From assembly GCA_021848345.1 (NCBI GenBank), contig JAJZUV010000018.1, positions 1 through 64,000 on the forward strand: 64,000 nucleotides of DNA. The letters are read 5' to 3'. The position numbers were made by a program, and so were the translations under genes. This DNA comes from Pseudomonadota bacterium (GTDB taxonomy: Bacteria; Pseudomonadota; Gammaproteobacteria; Burkholderiales; Burkholderiaceae_C). The notes beneath the pieces are model-generated. The model was not told the origin of the DNA. It ran no database searches and was given only the letters and a program-made list of their open reading frames with translations. Shown in pieces: positions 21,364 through 29,215 of the stretch; within the stretch, counting starts at the first letter, position 1; every line of letters starts with the position of its first letter.

Positions 21364-21432
21364 GGTCAACGTGGAGGTCACCGGCGCTGCGCGGCTTTAT
21401 CGCGCAGCGTCCGGTGGACCGCAAGGTTATGC
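21364..21432 (-). repeat. Integron attC site (cassette recombination site)
   Basis: Read on the minus strand, a 69-bp imperfect palindrome starts GCATAAC (close to RYYYAAC) and ends GTTGACC (close to GTTRRRY), each with one mismatch. Inside, GGTC/GACC, ACCGG/CCGGT and CGCTGCGCG/CGCGCAGCG pair around a 7-nt tip. Two bases stay unpaired on one side only (T and G on the plus strand), as expected of the recombinogenic bottom strand of attC. It lies 6 bp after the stop of the last small ORF, the normal place for an attC. No alignment was run. Confidence 0.75.
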
Positions 21433-21438
21433 GTCGCT

Positions 21439-21762
21439 CTAGCCAAGGCGCACCATCAACCCGCCCAGGCCTTCTGAATTGAAGAACGCGGGATGCGAAT
21501 TGAGGCGTTCCACGATGGCTGCCGCCTCTTTGTAAATTTCGCCGATGTCAACGCTCCACTTCATGTTTTAGAACTTCCGCTCCGAGGAAATGTAGAGGCG
21601 GACTGGAAATACGCGCGGATTGAAAACTTCCCAACGAGAAAGCACCATGTTGTATGCAGCCATTGGCGAAGGGGGTGCCTTTGCCGTGGACACAGCAAGA
21701 TTCGCTTCATCTAGGTGTTCGCCGGAGTGCTCAAGCGTGTTGCGGACCTTTGCATTCACCAT
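21439..21762 (-). pseudogene. Small cassette ORF split by an in-frame stop
   Basis: Two short ORFs lie in the same frame. The upstream one (21762-21568, 64 residues, from MVNAKVRNTLEHSG) ends in TAA. One codon later an ATG at 21564 opens a 41-residue ORF (MKWSVDIGEIYKEAAAIVER). Together they look like one gene of about 107 codons with a nonsense mutation, though reinitiation at 21564 would make a two-protein version. The start is 47 bp after the SIR2 stop and the end abuts attC. No family recognised. Without the stop it would be the third gene of the ParA-SIR2 operon. Confidence 0.55.
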
Positions 21763-21808
21763 TTCCGCAAGTTGAATGCCCGCGATTGCGTAGGCATACC
21801 TGCGCCAC

Positions 21809-22675
21809 CTACCAGTTGCGGGCCTTGGAGAGCATTTCGCGCCGCTGCTCCACCAGCTGGACCAAATTGGCCAGGCTCTCCGTCAGTTCCTCGTGCCCAT
21901 TGTCCGGCGAGTACGTGAGGTGCTTCACCTGCATGACTGTTCCGAGCTCCCTCAGTACCTCAGGCGCAACTTCAGCGGTGGGAATCGTCATAAAGTGCAA
22001 AGGAAGTCGACCGTAAGAAAACTTGATGTCCTCGAATAGCATTCGAAGATCGGGGTCATCAACACCGCAACCGACAAAGAGGAATGTATGCGTCAGTGCC
22101 AGCGATCGAATAACGTCATAGAAAAGGGAGTACTTTGTTCGAGCGCGCGAATAGTCTTCAGAAGTGAAGATCAAGTCCTCCGGATCATTGGCCGAGCCGT
22201 GGCTCTTGATGAGTAGCCGAACATCGCACTTGTTGAGATAAGAGATAGTGTCCTTGCTGGCATGAGTCTTGATTACATAAGACCCAGCGGACGCCTGTCG
22301 ACAGTAGTCGTCATAGATGTTGTCGAAGTTCGGAGAGATGGTGACTGCGACATCCAATTCGTACAAATGCTTGTGGATGTCGGCCGGCTTGAATCGTTTC
22401 AACTGGAACTCGGCTTGCACCCGTTCGACGAACCTGTCACGACCCATGATGGTCTTGAGTAGCTGACAGCCGAGCAGGTAGTCTCGCCTAGAAATTACTT
22501 CCAGCAGATAGGCTGGATTGCCATGCTCTACTGCGCACTGCTTAAGGAACCCGTCCCAGCTCGCCGGGCGCTCACCTTTGTCGCTAGTCGAGTTGCGCGA
22601 GACACCAGATCCAACTACCAAGACAGCACGTCGCCTCGCTATGGAGTCGACTGCAACCTCGTCCCAAGAGATCAT
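21809..22675 (-). CDS. SIR2-domain protein, candidate defence effector
   Basis: The 288-residue protein is a SIR2-like domain of the kind seen in anti-phage systems. It has GSGVSR at 22-27, a TTNYD-like loop SPNFDNIYDDY (114-124), the catalytic-type His159 in KSHGSANDPEDLIFTSEDY, and FVGCGVDDPDL (200-210). Known members of such systems cleave NAD+. The ATG at 22675 overlaps the ParA-like stop (ATGA), so the two are coupled. There is no separate sensor domain, so sensing may depend on its partner. Function is inferred from the domain type. Confidence 0.8.
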   Translation of the reverse strand: MISWDEVAVDSIARRRAVLVVGSGVSRNSTSDKGERPASWDGFLKQCAVEHGNPAYLLEVISRRDYLLGCQLLKTIMGRDRFVERVQAEFQLKRFKPADIHKHLYELDVAVTISPNFDNIYDDYCRQASAGSYVIKTHASKDTISYLNKCDVRLLIKSHGSANDPEDLIFTSEDYSRARTKYSLFYDVIRSLALTHTFLFVGCGVDDPDLRMLFEDIKFSYGRLPLHFMTIPTAEVAPEVLRELGTVMQVKHLTYSPDNGHEELTESLANLVQLVEQRREMLSKARNW

Positions 22676-23664
22676 GCAGCAACCCTCCCAAGGAATCTCT
22701 CTGCGATTCTTTCGAAGAACTCGGTAGCCTCGGAAACTCTGGTGTACTGCGAGCCAACAATTCCATCCTTGGCGCCTAGATCGAAAATTGGCGCATGAGC
22801 CTGCTGCGAAAGTGGAACGACGCTGCTGAGTGTCGGCAACTCGCCAAGCTTGGCAGACCCATAGTCGGACCCGAAGAATTCGCACATTTGTTGCAGCTCA
22901 ACGGTCTGTTCGCTAATGATGCGTTCAAAGGCGGCCACAGGTACTCGTTCGCCTGAGACAACCTTAGCTTTGTATTGCTGCATGACATAGCCAATGAATT
23001 GCAAATCCCAACCCACGGGTTGACCGTTTATCTGGAAGTGCTCGCCCTCGGTTTCTTCATGCTTACGTATGGCGTCGGTCAGCGCAACCTTCCAAGATGT
23101 GAACGACTTCAGAATGTTGTCGATCGCCATAAGGCTGAATATGTCTACCGACAACGGCATGATGAACGAGTCAGCGCCCAGCAGAACTGACCTGTTCAGT
23201 GCTCCCAATGAGGGACCCATATCTATGAAGACGAGCTTGTACTTGTCCAGCCGCGAAAGAAGATGCTTGATTGCAAACGTGGTTTGAAAACCGCGAGGCT
23301 CGCCGTTCCGTGTTGCCGCCCAATCTGTGGCTAGCAAGTCTTCGCGGATCGATAGCTTGGGGTCGCCAACTATGAGATCAACACCAAACCTTGTGCTGCT
23401 CACGATAGTGGGGAGCTCCGCCGGATAGCCTTGCCCCTTTCGAATTGGTTCATAGAAGGAGTCAAGGCTCTTGTGCTCGCCGTCTCGAAATATTGCTTCG
23501 AGCTGCTCGTCCTCAAGCAGGTACGCGGATGCGTTGCATTGTGGGTCGGCGTCGAGCACGAGGACTGACTTGTCGTGCCGCTTGGCTAGAAAAGAACCAA
23601 GATTGCAAAGCAGTGTCGTTTTGCCGACGCCGCCCTTGTTGTTGAAAAAGCAAACACTCTTCAT
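22672..23664 (-). CDS. ParA/MinD-like ATPase of the SIR2 cassette
   Basis: The 330-residue protein has a deviant Walker A KGGVGKTT (10-17), the DADPQCNAS segment after strand 2, and a Walker B-like VFIDMGPSLG, as in ParA/Soj ATPases. The C-terminal third (about 215-330) resembles the ParA-like extension. No parB or parS is nearby, so plasmid partition is unlikely. It starts 50 bp inside the attI-like core with AAAGG before the ATG, as the first gene of an integron cassette. It is translationally coupled to the SIR2 gene, suggesting it senses or regulates in the same system. Confidence 0.82.
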   Translation of the reverse strand: MKSVCFFNNKGGVGKTTLLCNLGSFLAKRHDKSVLVLDADPQCNASAYLLEDEQLEAIFRDGEHKSLDSFYEPIRKGQGYPAELPTIVSSTRFGVDLIVGDPKLSIREDLLATDWAATRNGEPRGFQTTFAIKHLLSRLDKYKLVFIDMGPSLGALNRSVLLGADSFIMPLSVDIFSLMAIDNILKSFTSWKVALTDAIRKHEETEGEHFQINGQPVGWDLQFIGYVMQQYKAKVVSGERVPVAAFERIISEQTVELQQMCEFFGSDYGSAKLGELPTLSSVVPLSQQAHAPIFDLGAKDGIVGSQYTRVSEATEFFERIAERFLGRVAA

Positions 23665-23713
23665 TGGATGCCTTTGCGTTCTGCGGGGAGAAACAACGGT
23701 TGTTTGATGGAAT

Positions 23714-23780
23714 GCCTAACGTAATGTCCAGAGCAGAACCTGCTCTATAAGTTGGGCGTTGCTCCATAAGTTGGTCATCT
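23714..23780 (-). repeat. attI-like integron recombination site
   Basis: On the minus strand, two direct repeats (CAACTTATGGAGCAACGCC and CAACTTATAGAGCAGG) precede a perfect core GTTAGGC (23720-23714), as in attI sites. Between them the stem AGAGCAG/CTGCTCT lies next to the core. It sits between the divergent integrase fragment and the first cassette gene, exactly where attI belongs. Confidence 0.65.
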
Positions 23781-23824
23781 GTCCCTCCTGAGAGTGGCTT
23801 GCATGCTGGCTTGGCACTCAAAAG

Positions 23825-23842
23825 ACTGGATATATGCCCAGT
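23825..23842 (+). promoter_or_regulatory. LexA-box-like palindrome before the integrase
   Basis: ACTGG-ATATATGC-CCAGT fits CTG-N10-CAG with an A+T-rich centre. LexA boxes are known in integron integrase promoters. The outermost bases differ from the best consensus, so this is a candidate only. Confidence 0.45.
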
Positions 23843-24019
23843 TATAAAAATTCTGTGAAACCCAGCACCTCCATGCTGCAGTCCACCCGGGTTCTGGACC
23901 AGTTGCGCGAGCGCATCAGGTACATGCACTATAGCCTCAGCACTGAGAAAGCTTATGTGTATCGGGAGCACTTTTCATTCGTTGGCAAGGTCGGGGCGGG
24001 GTCGTGGCTAGCCGCATAG
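23834..24019 (+). pseudogene. intI: Truncated integron integrase (N-terminal fragment)
   Basis: The segment [20 protein letters not shown], followed by KAYVY, is the N-terminal SAM-like domain signature of integron-type tyrosine recombinases. After about 43 family-like residues the frame runs into unrelated sequence and stops, so the catalytic domain with the R-H-R-Y residues is missing. An ATG at 23834 or 23873 could be the start. It points away from the cassette, the canonical integron layout. The integron therefore cannot move cassettes by itself. Confidence 0.75.
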
Positions 24020-24137
24020 GCCGCGGTGCCGTTGATCGCGGCCAGCGCCTGCTTTGGCCGATGTGCTGACGCTGAGCCAGAGAACGGAAGGTCAACATAG
24101 GCGTGAATTGGGAGTTAGCTAAATCCGCGCTTTAACG

Positions 24138-25574
24138 TCAGACGTGGACGCGGCGCATCCATTCAACCGGCTCCGCAACGGAAAAATTCTCGTTTTTCTT
24201 GCGCCTCGCATAATGAACAAGAGCGCCGTTTGCGGTAACAGAAAAGACGTCGCGTGAAAATCCATCATCCTCCGATTGACTGTCGTCAAAAGATTTGCTC
24301 AATAAGCCAAGCTTTACTAAATCTCGAATCCACCTTGCAAATGTGCTTTTCTCGAAAGAAACCGTGCTGTTGCTATTGAAGGAGCTGTAATCGCCGGCAC
24401 CAAATGTCCCGTTGAATTGACGGGTCATTGCTATATCAAGAACCGCCCATGCATTCTCCGAAATTCTGCTTTGCAGCTTATGATACTTTTCAAAAGTCGC
24501 CTTATTCAGCCACTTATCGAATTTCGCGTGCTTTTCCTTTGAGGTTAGCGGTTGCCGCATTCCGGTCCATTCCTCACAGAATTTATCAGCGAGGCCAAGA
24601 AGATCGCGCAAGTTTGCATTGACAAGTAGGTATAGATCCACCAAGTCATCGATCTCGATAGGCAGTTGATGTTCCACGCGTTCGGGATCGGTCGAAAATT
24701 CTGCCAGTCGAGCTCTTATCAAGGGCGGGAGAGCCGTTGGATGAATGTTAGAGACATCTAACGGAGTGCTCAAAAAGGCTGTGAGCCGAGGCGAGGAGGC
24801 CAAGCTATGGATCACTCCATTTGCACCGCAAAAAGCCCACCTTAATCCGCTGACGGTGAATAATTTGTCGCGCAGAGCCTCAAGTGTCCGCCGGGCAGCG
24901 GAACCGGTTTCAAGAAGTTCTATGTTGTCTATAATGCAAACAACGCCGCCGTTTCCCTGGACGCCAAATATTTCATGCAGCCAGCTACGAACTAGCGACT
25001 CGAAGCCACCCTGGGCAAAGCCCGCCGATGGATTAACCTGGCTAGCTTTTGCTACTCCAGTTTCAATATGAACTTGCCCAAGCTGTGGCGAGCCAACCGA
25101 GAACCCACCAGTGAGACTGCTATTCACATGCTGGATGATTGGTGAGTTCAGCCAAGAATTGATGTGTGGCAGCGAAATTCCCTTCGGCATATCAAAATCC
25201 CGCAGCTCCTCCGCGAAGTTCAGGAGGGTCCTAGCGACGCCTTGAAATACTTCTTGGCAAAATTGATCGACGTTTCCGTCTTTCTTGAGTTGATATGATG
25301 TCGTGGACGGAATTAACAGTTGAGGTGTCTCGCCTTTTAGATAGGCCTTGTAACATTTATAGGCCGCAACGTTTACGAGGCTAGTTTTACCTACCCCAAC
25401 GTGTCCGTCTAAACAGGTGATTTTCCCATGCTTATGAAGTCGTTTGGCGACAATTTCGAGATCGTCGTCCCTGCCCACCATGAGGCGCTCGCCTCGCTCA
25501 TTGGGGCTTAAGGCGTGAACACCGAATGGGCTTTCAACGAGCCCAAGCTCCGCGTAAATATCTTGAAAATGCAT
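24138..25574 (-). CDS. AAA-type ATPase with C-terminal wHTH-like region
   Basis: The 478-residue protein begins with a typical AAA/STAND entry (LVESPFGVHALSPNERGERL). It has Walker A GHVGVGKTS (57-65) and a Walker B-like VVCIIDNIE (211-219) followed by LRWAFCGANG, which could be sensor 1. The C-terminal 130 residues are predicted helical with a winged-helix flavour. The base composition is lower in G+C than the flanks. It stands alone, ending about 120 bp from the integrase fragment. Such genes occur in defence islands, but no partner gene is next to it, so function is open. Confidence 0.6.
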   Translation of the reverse strand: MHFQDIYAELGLVESPFGVHALSPNERGERLMVGRDDDLEIVAKRLHKHGKITCLDGHVGVGKTSLVNVAAYKCYKAYLKGETPQLLIPSTTSYQLKKDGNVDQFCQEVFQGVARTLLNFAEELRDFDMPKGISLPHINSWLNSPIIQHVNSSLTGGFSVGSPQLGQVHIETGVAKASQVNPSAGFAQGGFESLVRSWLHEIFGVQGNGGVVCIIDNIELLETGSAARRTLEALRDKLFTVSGLRWAFCGANGVIHSLASSPRLTAFLSTPLDVSNIHPTALPPLIRARLAEFSTDPERVEHQLPIEIDDLVDLYLLVNANLRDLLGLADKFCEEWTGMRQPLTSKEKHAKFDKWLNKATFEKYHKLQSRISENAWAVLDIAMTRQFNGTFGAGDYSSFNSNSTVSFEKSTFARWIRDLVKLGLLSKSFDDSQSEDDGFSRDVFSVTANGALVHYARRKKNENFSVAEPVEWMRRVHV

Positions 25575-25844
25575 GAATTTTGCTCGCTATAGTGAATTAA
25601 AGAGTGCGCAATGGAAGCGGGTGGGGTTTGAGTGCTTCTCTTATGGTCTACAGGGGCGGCTCGAGGCATCCCGATAGAGACGAAGCAGGCAGCTCGCGTG
25701 GCAGGCCACTTCGGTTGATACTAGCCGTTGTGCGAGGTGACCTCGATGGCCGCTCAGCCGAGTAGCCGGCACACACTACCGCAGTCTCGTTGTTCTTCCC
25801 ATGGATATTTATGGCCACCTTTCGCCCAAATGCCACTCGCCACA
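25575..25844. other. Island right edge with possible recombinase scrap
   Basis: About 270 bp without an intact gene. On the plus strand, 25801-25827 encodes MDIYGHLSP, which resembles the catalytic-tyrosine tail of phage-type integrases (MDxYGHLxP). Nothing upstream of it aligns to the rest of such a protein, so the match may be chance. The AAA gene promoter should lie here. G+C rises again towards the next gene. Confidence 0.3.
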
Positions 25845-26861
25845 TCACCCCAATCCCACCAGTAATCGCTGGACCAAGTCACCCACCGTCACAGAGCGCG
25901 CCATCGCCCGATCGGTGAAAATGCCGCCTCCATCAAAGATCGCCGGAATGATCAGCGCGGCAAGCACGAGCATGACCCCCGTAACCTGGGCCTCCCGGCG
26001 TGCCCGCGTCGTCTCCAGGTCGACCCAAGTGAGGGTGCGGAGATTCAGCACCTGTTCGAAGCGAAAGAAGAACGCGGCGAGGTGGTAGATGCCGGCGACC
26101 ATGGCGGTCAGGAAAAACGGAAGCGCCAGTCCCAACGTGCTGTCCGGCCCGAGGCTTTGCGTGTCCGCGGCTGCCGTGGTTTTCGGCCGCGCTCCAGGAA
26201 CGGCTTCCCGACCCGCCGAAGTCTTGTGCCATGCCGCCAATTCGCTGGCGAGGGTGGTCGCGGGGCGGCCGGCGGCGGCGCAGAACTTGAGGCGCATGTC
26301 GGCGAAGTCTGCGCTCAACGGTCCCCATCGCTTGGAGCCGTAGCGAAGCTGGAGAATGTCCCCGGCGGAGTCGTCGAGCCATTGCGCCAGCATCTTCTGC
26401 CTCGGCGCGGCGCAGTCGAACTCGATGTCGTTGATCAAGGCGTGCACCTGGCCGGTGCCGGCGTACTGGAAGGTGTGCGCGAGGAAGGCCGAGCCACTCG
26501 GGTTGAGGACCTGCGAGGTCTGCAGCACTTGCACGTCGTCACCGTCGCGGTGCAGCGAGTTGGCGTCGTAGCGCAGCACGACGTTGGTGCCCCGCGCGAT
26601 GAGTCGCCAGTCGTGCGGCGCGTGGTCGTCGGCCACGGCATGGTCGTAGAGGCGGTGCTGGGCAGGCGTCCATGCCGCCTGGACGGCGGGGTCCGCCAGG
26701 GTATGCGGCCCGGGCAGGCCGAGCGCGGAGGTGCCGGGTGGCTGCGGTGGCGCCACCGCGTGGACGGGGTCCGCCGCCTGGGCGGGGGCCGCCAGGCCCG
26801 GCAGCGCCGCGAGCAGCGCGAGCGTGGCGAGGGTCCGGGCGAGGTTTGCGGGCCTTGCCAT
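25845..26861 (-). CDS. Membrane protein with surface-adhesin-E-like domain
   Basis: The 338-residue protein has a signal peptide (about 1-30, ending PAQAA). The periplasmic domain WRLIARGTNVVLRYDANSLH then continues to NDIEFDCAAPRQKM, the pattern of the surface-adhesin protein E-like family. Two C-terminal membrane helices follow (LALPFFLTAMVAGIYHLAAF and VTGVMLVLAALIIPAIF). The ATG at 26861 overlaps the stop of the rhomboid gene (TGATG), so the two are coupled. It could be a partner or substrate of the protease; this is inference. Confidence 0.6.
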   Translation of the reverse strand: MARPANLARTLATLALLAALPGLAAPAQAADPVHAVAPPQPPGTSALGLPGPHTLADPAVQAAWTPAQHRLYDHAVADDHAPHDWRLIARGTNVVLRYDANSLHRDGDDVQVLQTSQVLNPSGSAFLAHTFQYAGTGQVHALINDIEFDCAAPRQKMLAQWLDDSAGDILQLRYGSKRWGPLSADFADMRLKFCAAAGRPATTLASELAAWHKTSAGREAVPGARPKTTAAADTQSLGPDSTLGLALPFFLTAMVAGIYHLAAFFFRFEQVLNLRTLTWVDLETTRARREAQVTGVMLVLAALIIPAIFDGGGIFTDRAMARSVTVGDLVQRLLVGLG

Positions 26862-28615
26862 CACGCGCCCCGCGCTGCCGCTGCGTCGTGCTTCAGGCGC
26901 TTCAGCTCCATGTCCAGGTCCTGCTTGAGCGCCAGCGCCTCGACCGGGTCCGCCGGCTCGCCGTGGGTGTCGGCGGCATTCCTGTAGACGGTGGGGATGC
27001 CGGCCAGGCCGACCATGTCCGCGTAGATCTCGCGCAGGTCGGTGTACATCGGCCCGCGCGGGTCGTTCGGGGCCAGGTGCACCCGCTGCAGATCCTCGTG
27101 CGCGCGCTGCAGGCCGGTAAGCACCAAGCCCTGGATGGGAGCCTGGGCCTGGCGTTCGGTCAGCTTGCCGGCGTGGATCTGCGCCTGCATGCCTTGCACC
27201 GAAGCTCCGATGTCGCGCAGATCGTCCATGCTGCGGACCAGTGCCGATTCAGTGCGTGCGGCGGCCAGCGCATCCAGCTTCGCCGGCGGGGCCAGTGCGA
27301 CGAGCAGGGCCACGGCCAGCGTGCCGCCCAGGCCGCCGAGAAGCATGCGCGAGCGACCTTGCTCACGCGTGCGGGTCTCGTCGGTGCGCAGGGACAGCAG
27401 CCCGGCGAGCACGATGCCGCTGAGCAGTCCGCCCACGTGGGCGGCGTGATCGATGTGGGGATTGGAGAATCCCTGCAGCAGCGAGTTCCCGACGTACAGC
27501 ACCATCATCAGGCGGTAACGCGTGTAGGTCCTGGGCAGGGTCTTGCGGTGCCAGTACATCATGGCGACCCAGGCGCCGATCACGCCGTAGATGGCGCCGG
27601 AGGCTCCCACCGACACGGCGTGCTGCGCGCCGTAATGCAGGCTGGTGGCGTTGCCCACGAGCCCGGCGACCAGGTAGATCAGCAGGGTCTGGCGCCAGCC
27701 GTAGAAGCGCTCGACCATGGCGCCGAAGGCCAGCAGGCCGATCATGTTGAACAGGATGTGGGGCACGCTCTCGTGCACGAACATGGCCGTGAACAGGCGC
27801 CACCACTGGCCGCGCTGCACCTCGGAGGCGGCGTTGCCGCCCCAGCGCAGCAGCACGTCGCTCGGGAAGGGCGCGAAACCGCCCCGGCTGAACGCCATGA
27901 GCAGGTACACCAGCACGTTGATCCCGATCAGGCACAGCACCAGCCAGGGCTTGAAGGACTCCGGGCCCAGGCGAGCCTCGAAGGCCGTCTGCTGCTCGAA
28001 GGCCTCGGATTGCAGCGCCGCGGGGGCGGTGCGCCAGCGCCCCGCGGCCTGCAGGTAGGCGCGCAGGGCCTGTGCGATCTGCTCGATCACCCCGGGCTCG
28101 AAGTAGGACAGGGCGATCACCGGGCGGCTCTTGCGTCCGCCCAGGAAGTACTTGCGGTCCTCGCCGACGAAGCGCGGGTCGAGCACCAGCTTGAGCACCG
28201 GATAACCCCGGGTGGCGTAGCTCAGTTCCGCCGATTCGATGGCCGTCCAGGGGTAGGCCCCCGGCCTGCTCGTGAGCGCGGCGCCCACCCGCATGCCGCC
28301 GGGGCCGAACACCAGCGCCGGCCCGGGCGCGTTCAGGCGTCGCGTCATGCGCCAGTACGCGTAGCCGAACACCAGCAGGAACAGGATCTGGGTCGGCAGC
28401 AGTTCCGCCATGCCGTGCGGCATGGGCATCGCGAACTGGATGAGCAGGTTGGCCACGATCATCCCGAGGGCGGTCATGGGCAGCACGCGCCGCATGCGCC
28501 CGGAGCGGCTCTTGCGGGAAACGTGGAAGCCTTGTTCGCCCGGCGTCGCGCCGGGCAGGGTGGGCGGGTCTTCCGCCGGTGCGCCGGGCTCAGTGGGGCT
28601 GAAGCTCGAGGACAT
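26861..28615 (-). CDS. Rhomboid intramembrane serine protease with extra domains
   Basis: The core (about residues 225-410) is a rhomboid. It has the WWRLFTAMFVHESVPHILFN segment, the catalytic Ser339 in GASG, and His393 in HIDHAAHVGG. An N-terminal part with two membrane helices and a beta-rich segment (about 95-200), and a roughly 160-residue mostly helical C-terminal tail, make it longer (584 residues) than ordinary rhomboids. The ATG at 28615 (MSSSFSPTEPG) is chosen; an upstream in-frame start at 28669 is possible. It is in an operon with the adhesin-E-like gene. Confidence 0.85.
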   Translation of the reverse strand: MSSSFSPTEPGAPAEDPPTLPGATPGEQGFHVSRKSRSGRMRRVLPMTALGMIVANLLIQFAMPMPHGMAELLPTQILFLLVFGYAYWRMTRRLNAPGPALVFGPGGMRVGAALTSRPGAYPWTAIESAELSYATRGYPVLKLVLDPRFVGEDRKYFLGGRKSRPVIALSYFEPGVIEQIAQALRAYLQAAGRWRTAPAALQSEAFEQQTAFEARLGPESFKPWLVLCLIGINVLVYLLMAFSRGGFAPFPSDVLLRWGGNAASEVQRGQWWRLFTAMFVHESVPHILFNMIGLLAFGAMVERFYGWRQTLLIYLVAGLVGNATSLHYGAQHAVSVGASGAIYGVIGAWVAMMYWHRKTLPRTYTRYRLMMVLYVGNSLLQGFSNPHIDHAAHVGGLLSGIVLAGLLSLRTDETRTREQGRSRMLLGGLGGTLAVALLVALAPPAKLDALAAARTESALVRSMDDLRDIGASVQGMQAQIHAGKLTERQAQAPIQGLVLTGLQRAHEDLQRVHLAPNDPRGPMYTDLREIYADMVGLAGIPTVYRNAADTHGEPADPVEALALKQDLDMELKRLKHDAAAARGA

Positions 28616-28733
28616 GGCGGAGGCGCGGGAACCCTTCTGGCGCAGCGCATCGGCGCCGACCCCGGGCAAGGGGGCGCCGGCGGCGGTGCTGGCCGGTTGC
28701 TTCCTCCCCCGAGGTGGTTCCGCGCATCGCGGT

Positions 28734-28777
28734 CAACTTGCTGCGAAGTTGCGCGACGACTTGTTGCGATCAACAAG
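28734..28777. repeat. Clustered CAAC/GTTG dyads
   Basis: Two inverted repeats stand side by side: CAACTT-N6-AAGTTG (28734-28751) and CTTGTTG-CGAT-CAACAAG (28760-28777). They lie between the rhomboid and the toxin-antitoxin operon. They share the CAAC/GTTG core of the operator candidates just downstream. Confidence 0.5.
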
Positions 28778-28875
28778 TAGTGTGGAATCTAGAGGAAATC
28801 GGAACTTTCGCGCAAAGATTTGCATCCTGTCGCAACTGTCAGGAAGGAGGTGAAATGCGCGAAAATCTCGACCGA

Positions 28876-28915
28876 CAACCGTGGTTGACAACGAGGGTTT
28901 TGACAACTATGGTTG
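28876..28915. promoter_or_regulatory. Paired operator candidates of the HigB/HigA-like module
   Basis: Two 12-bp palindromes CAAC-N4-GTTG (28876-28887 and 28904-28915) are 28 bp apart centre to centre, directly before the toxin start. TTGACA hexamers at 28885 and 28900 lie within them, so a bound repressor would cover the promoter. The likely repressor is the downstream HTH antitoxin. Confidence 0.6.
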
Positions 28916-28919
28916 ACGA

Positions 28920-29213
28920 ATGTCCGTCGTGCGCCAGACGATCGAATACGCCGAGTGGTTCAACCGCCTCCGGGATCGTCACGCTCGCGCCCGGATTGAC
29001 GTTCGCGTGCGGCGCCTCAGTATGGGCAATCCGGGCCAACACCGAGTTCTGAGCGGTCGGGTGGTGGAGCTGAAGATTGACTATGGGCCCGGATATCGTG
29101 TCTATTACACCGAGAGAGGCCTCGATCTGGTGTTGCTGCTGATCGGTGGCGACAAGTCCTCGCAGCAGGAGGACATCGAGACTGCCCGGCGGCTCGCCAA
29201 GGAACTGAATTGA
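28920..29213 (+). CDS. HigB/Gp49-like toxin of a type II TA module
   Basis: The 97-residue protein matches the addiction-module killer family (phage Gp49-like, RelE superfamily). It has an N-terminal FNRLRDRHARARIDVRVRRL, the GNPGQHRVLSGRVVELKIDY segment, and YGPGYRVYYTERGLDLVLLL, then GGDKSSQQEDI. These are ribosome-dependent or free mRNA endonucleases. ATG at 28920. The HTH antitoxin gene follows after 2 bp. Confidence 0.88.
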   Translation: MSVVRQTIEYAEWFNRLRDRHARARIDVRVRRLSMGNPGQHRVLSGRVVELKIDYGPGYRVYYTERGLDLVLLLIGGDKSSQQEDIETARRLAKELN

Positions 29214-29215
29214 AC

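Noticed and set aside
22672..23664. ParA-like gene as a plasmid partition gene
   Set aside because: No parB or parS-like repeats are nearby, and the gene lies inside an integron cassette on a chromosome-like segment.
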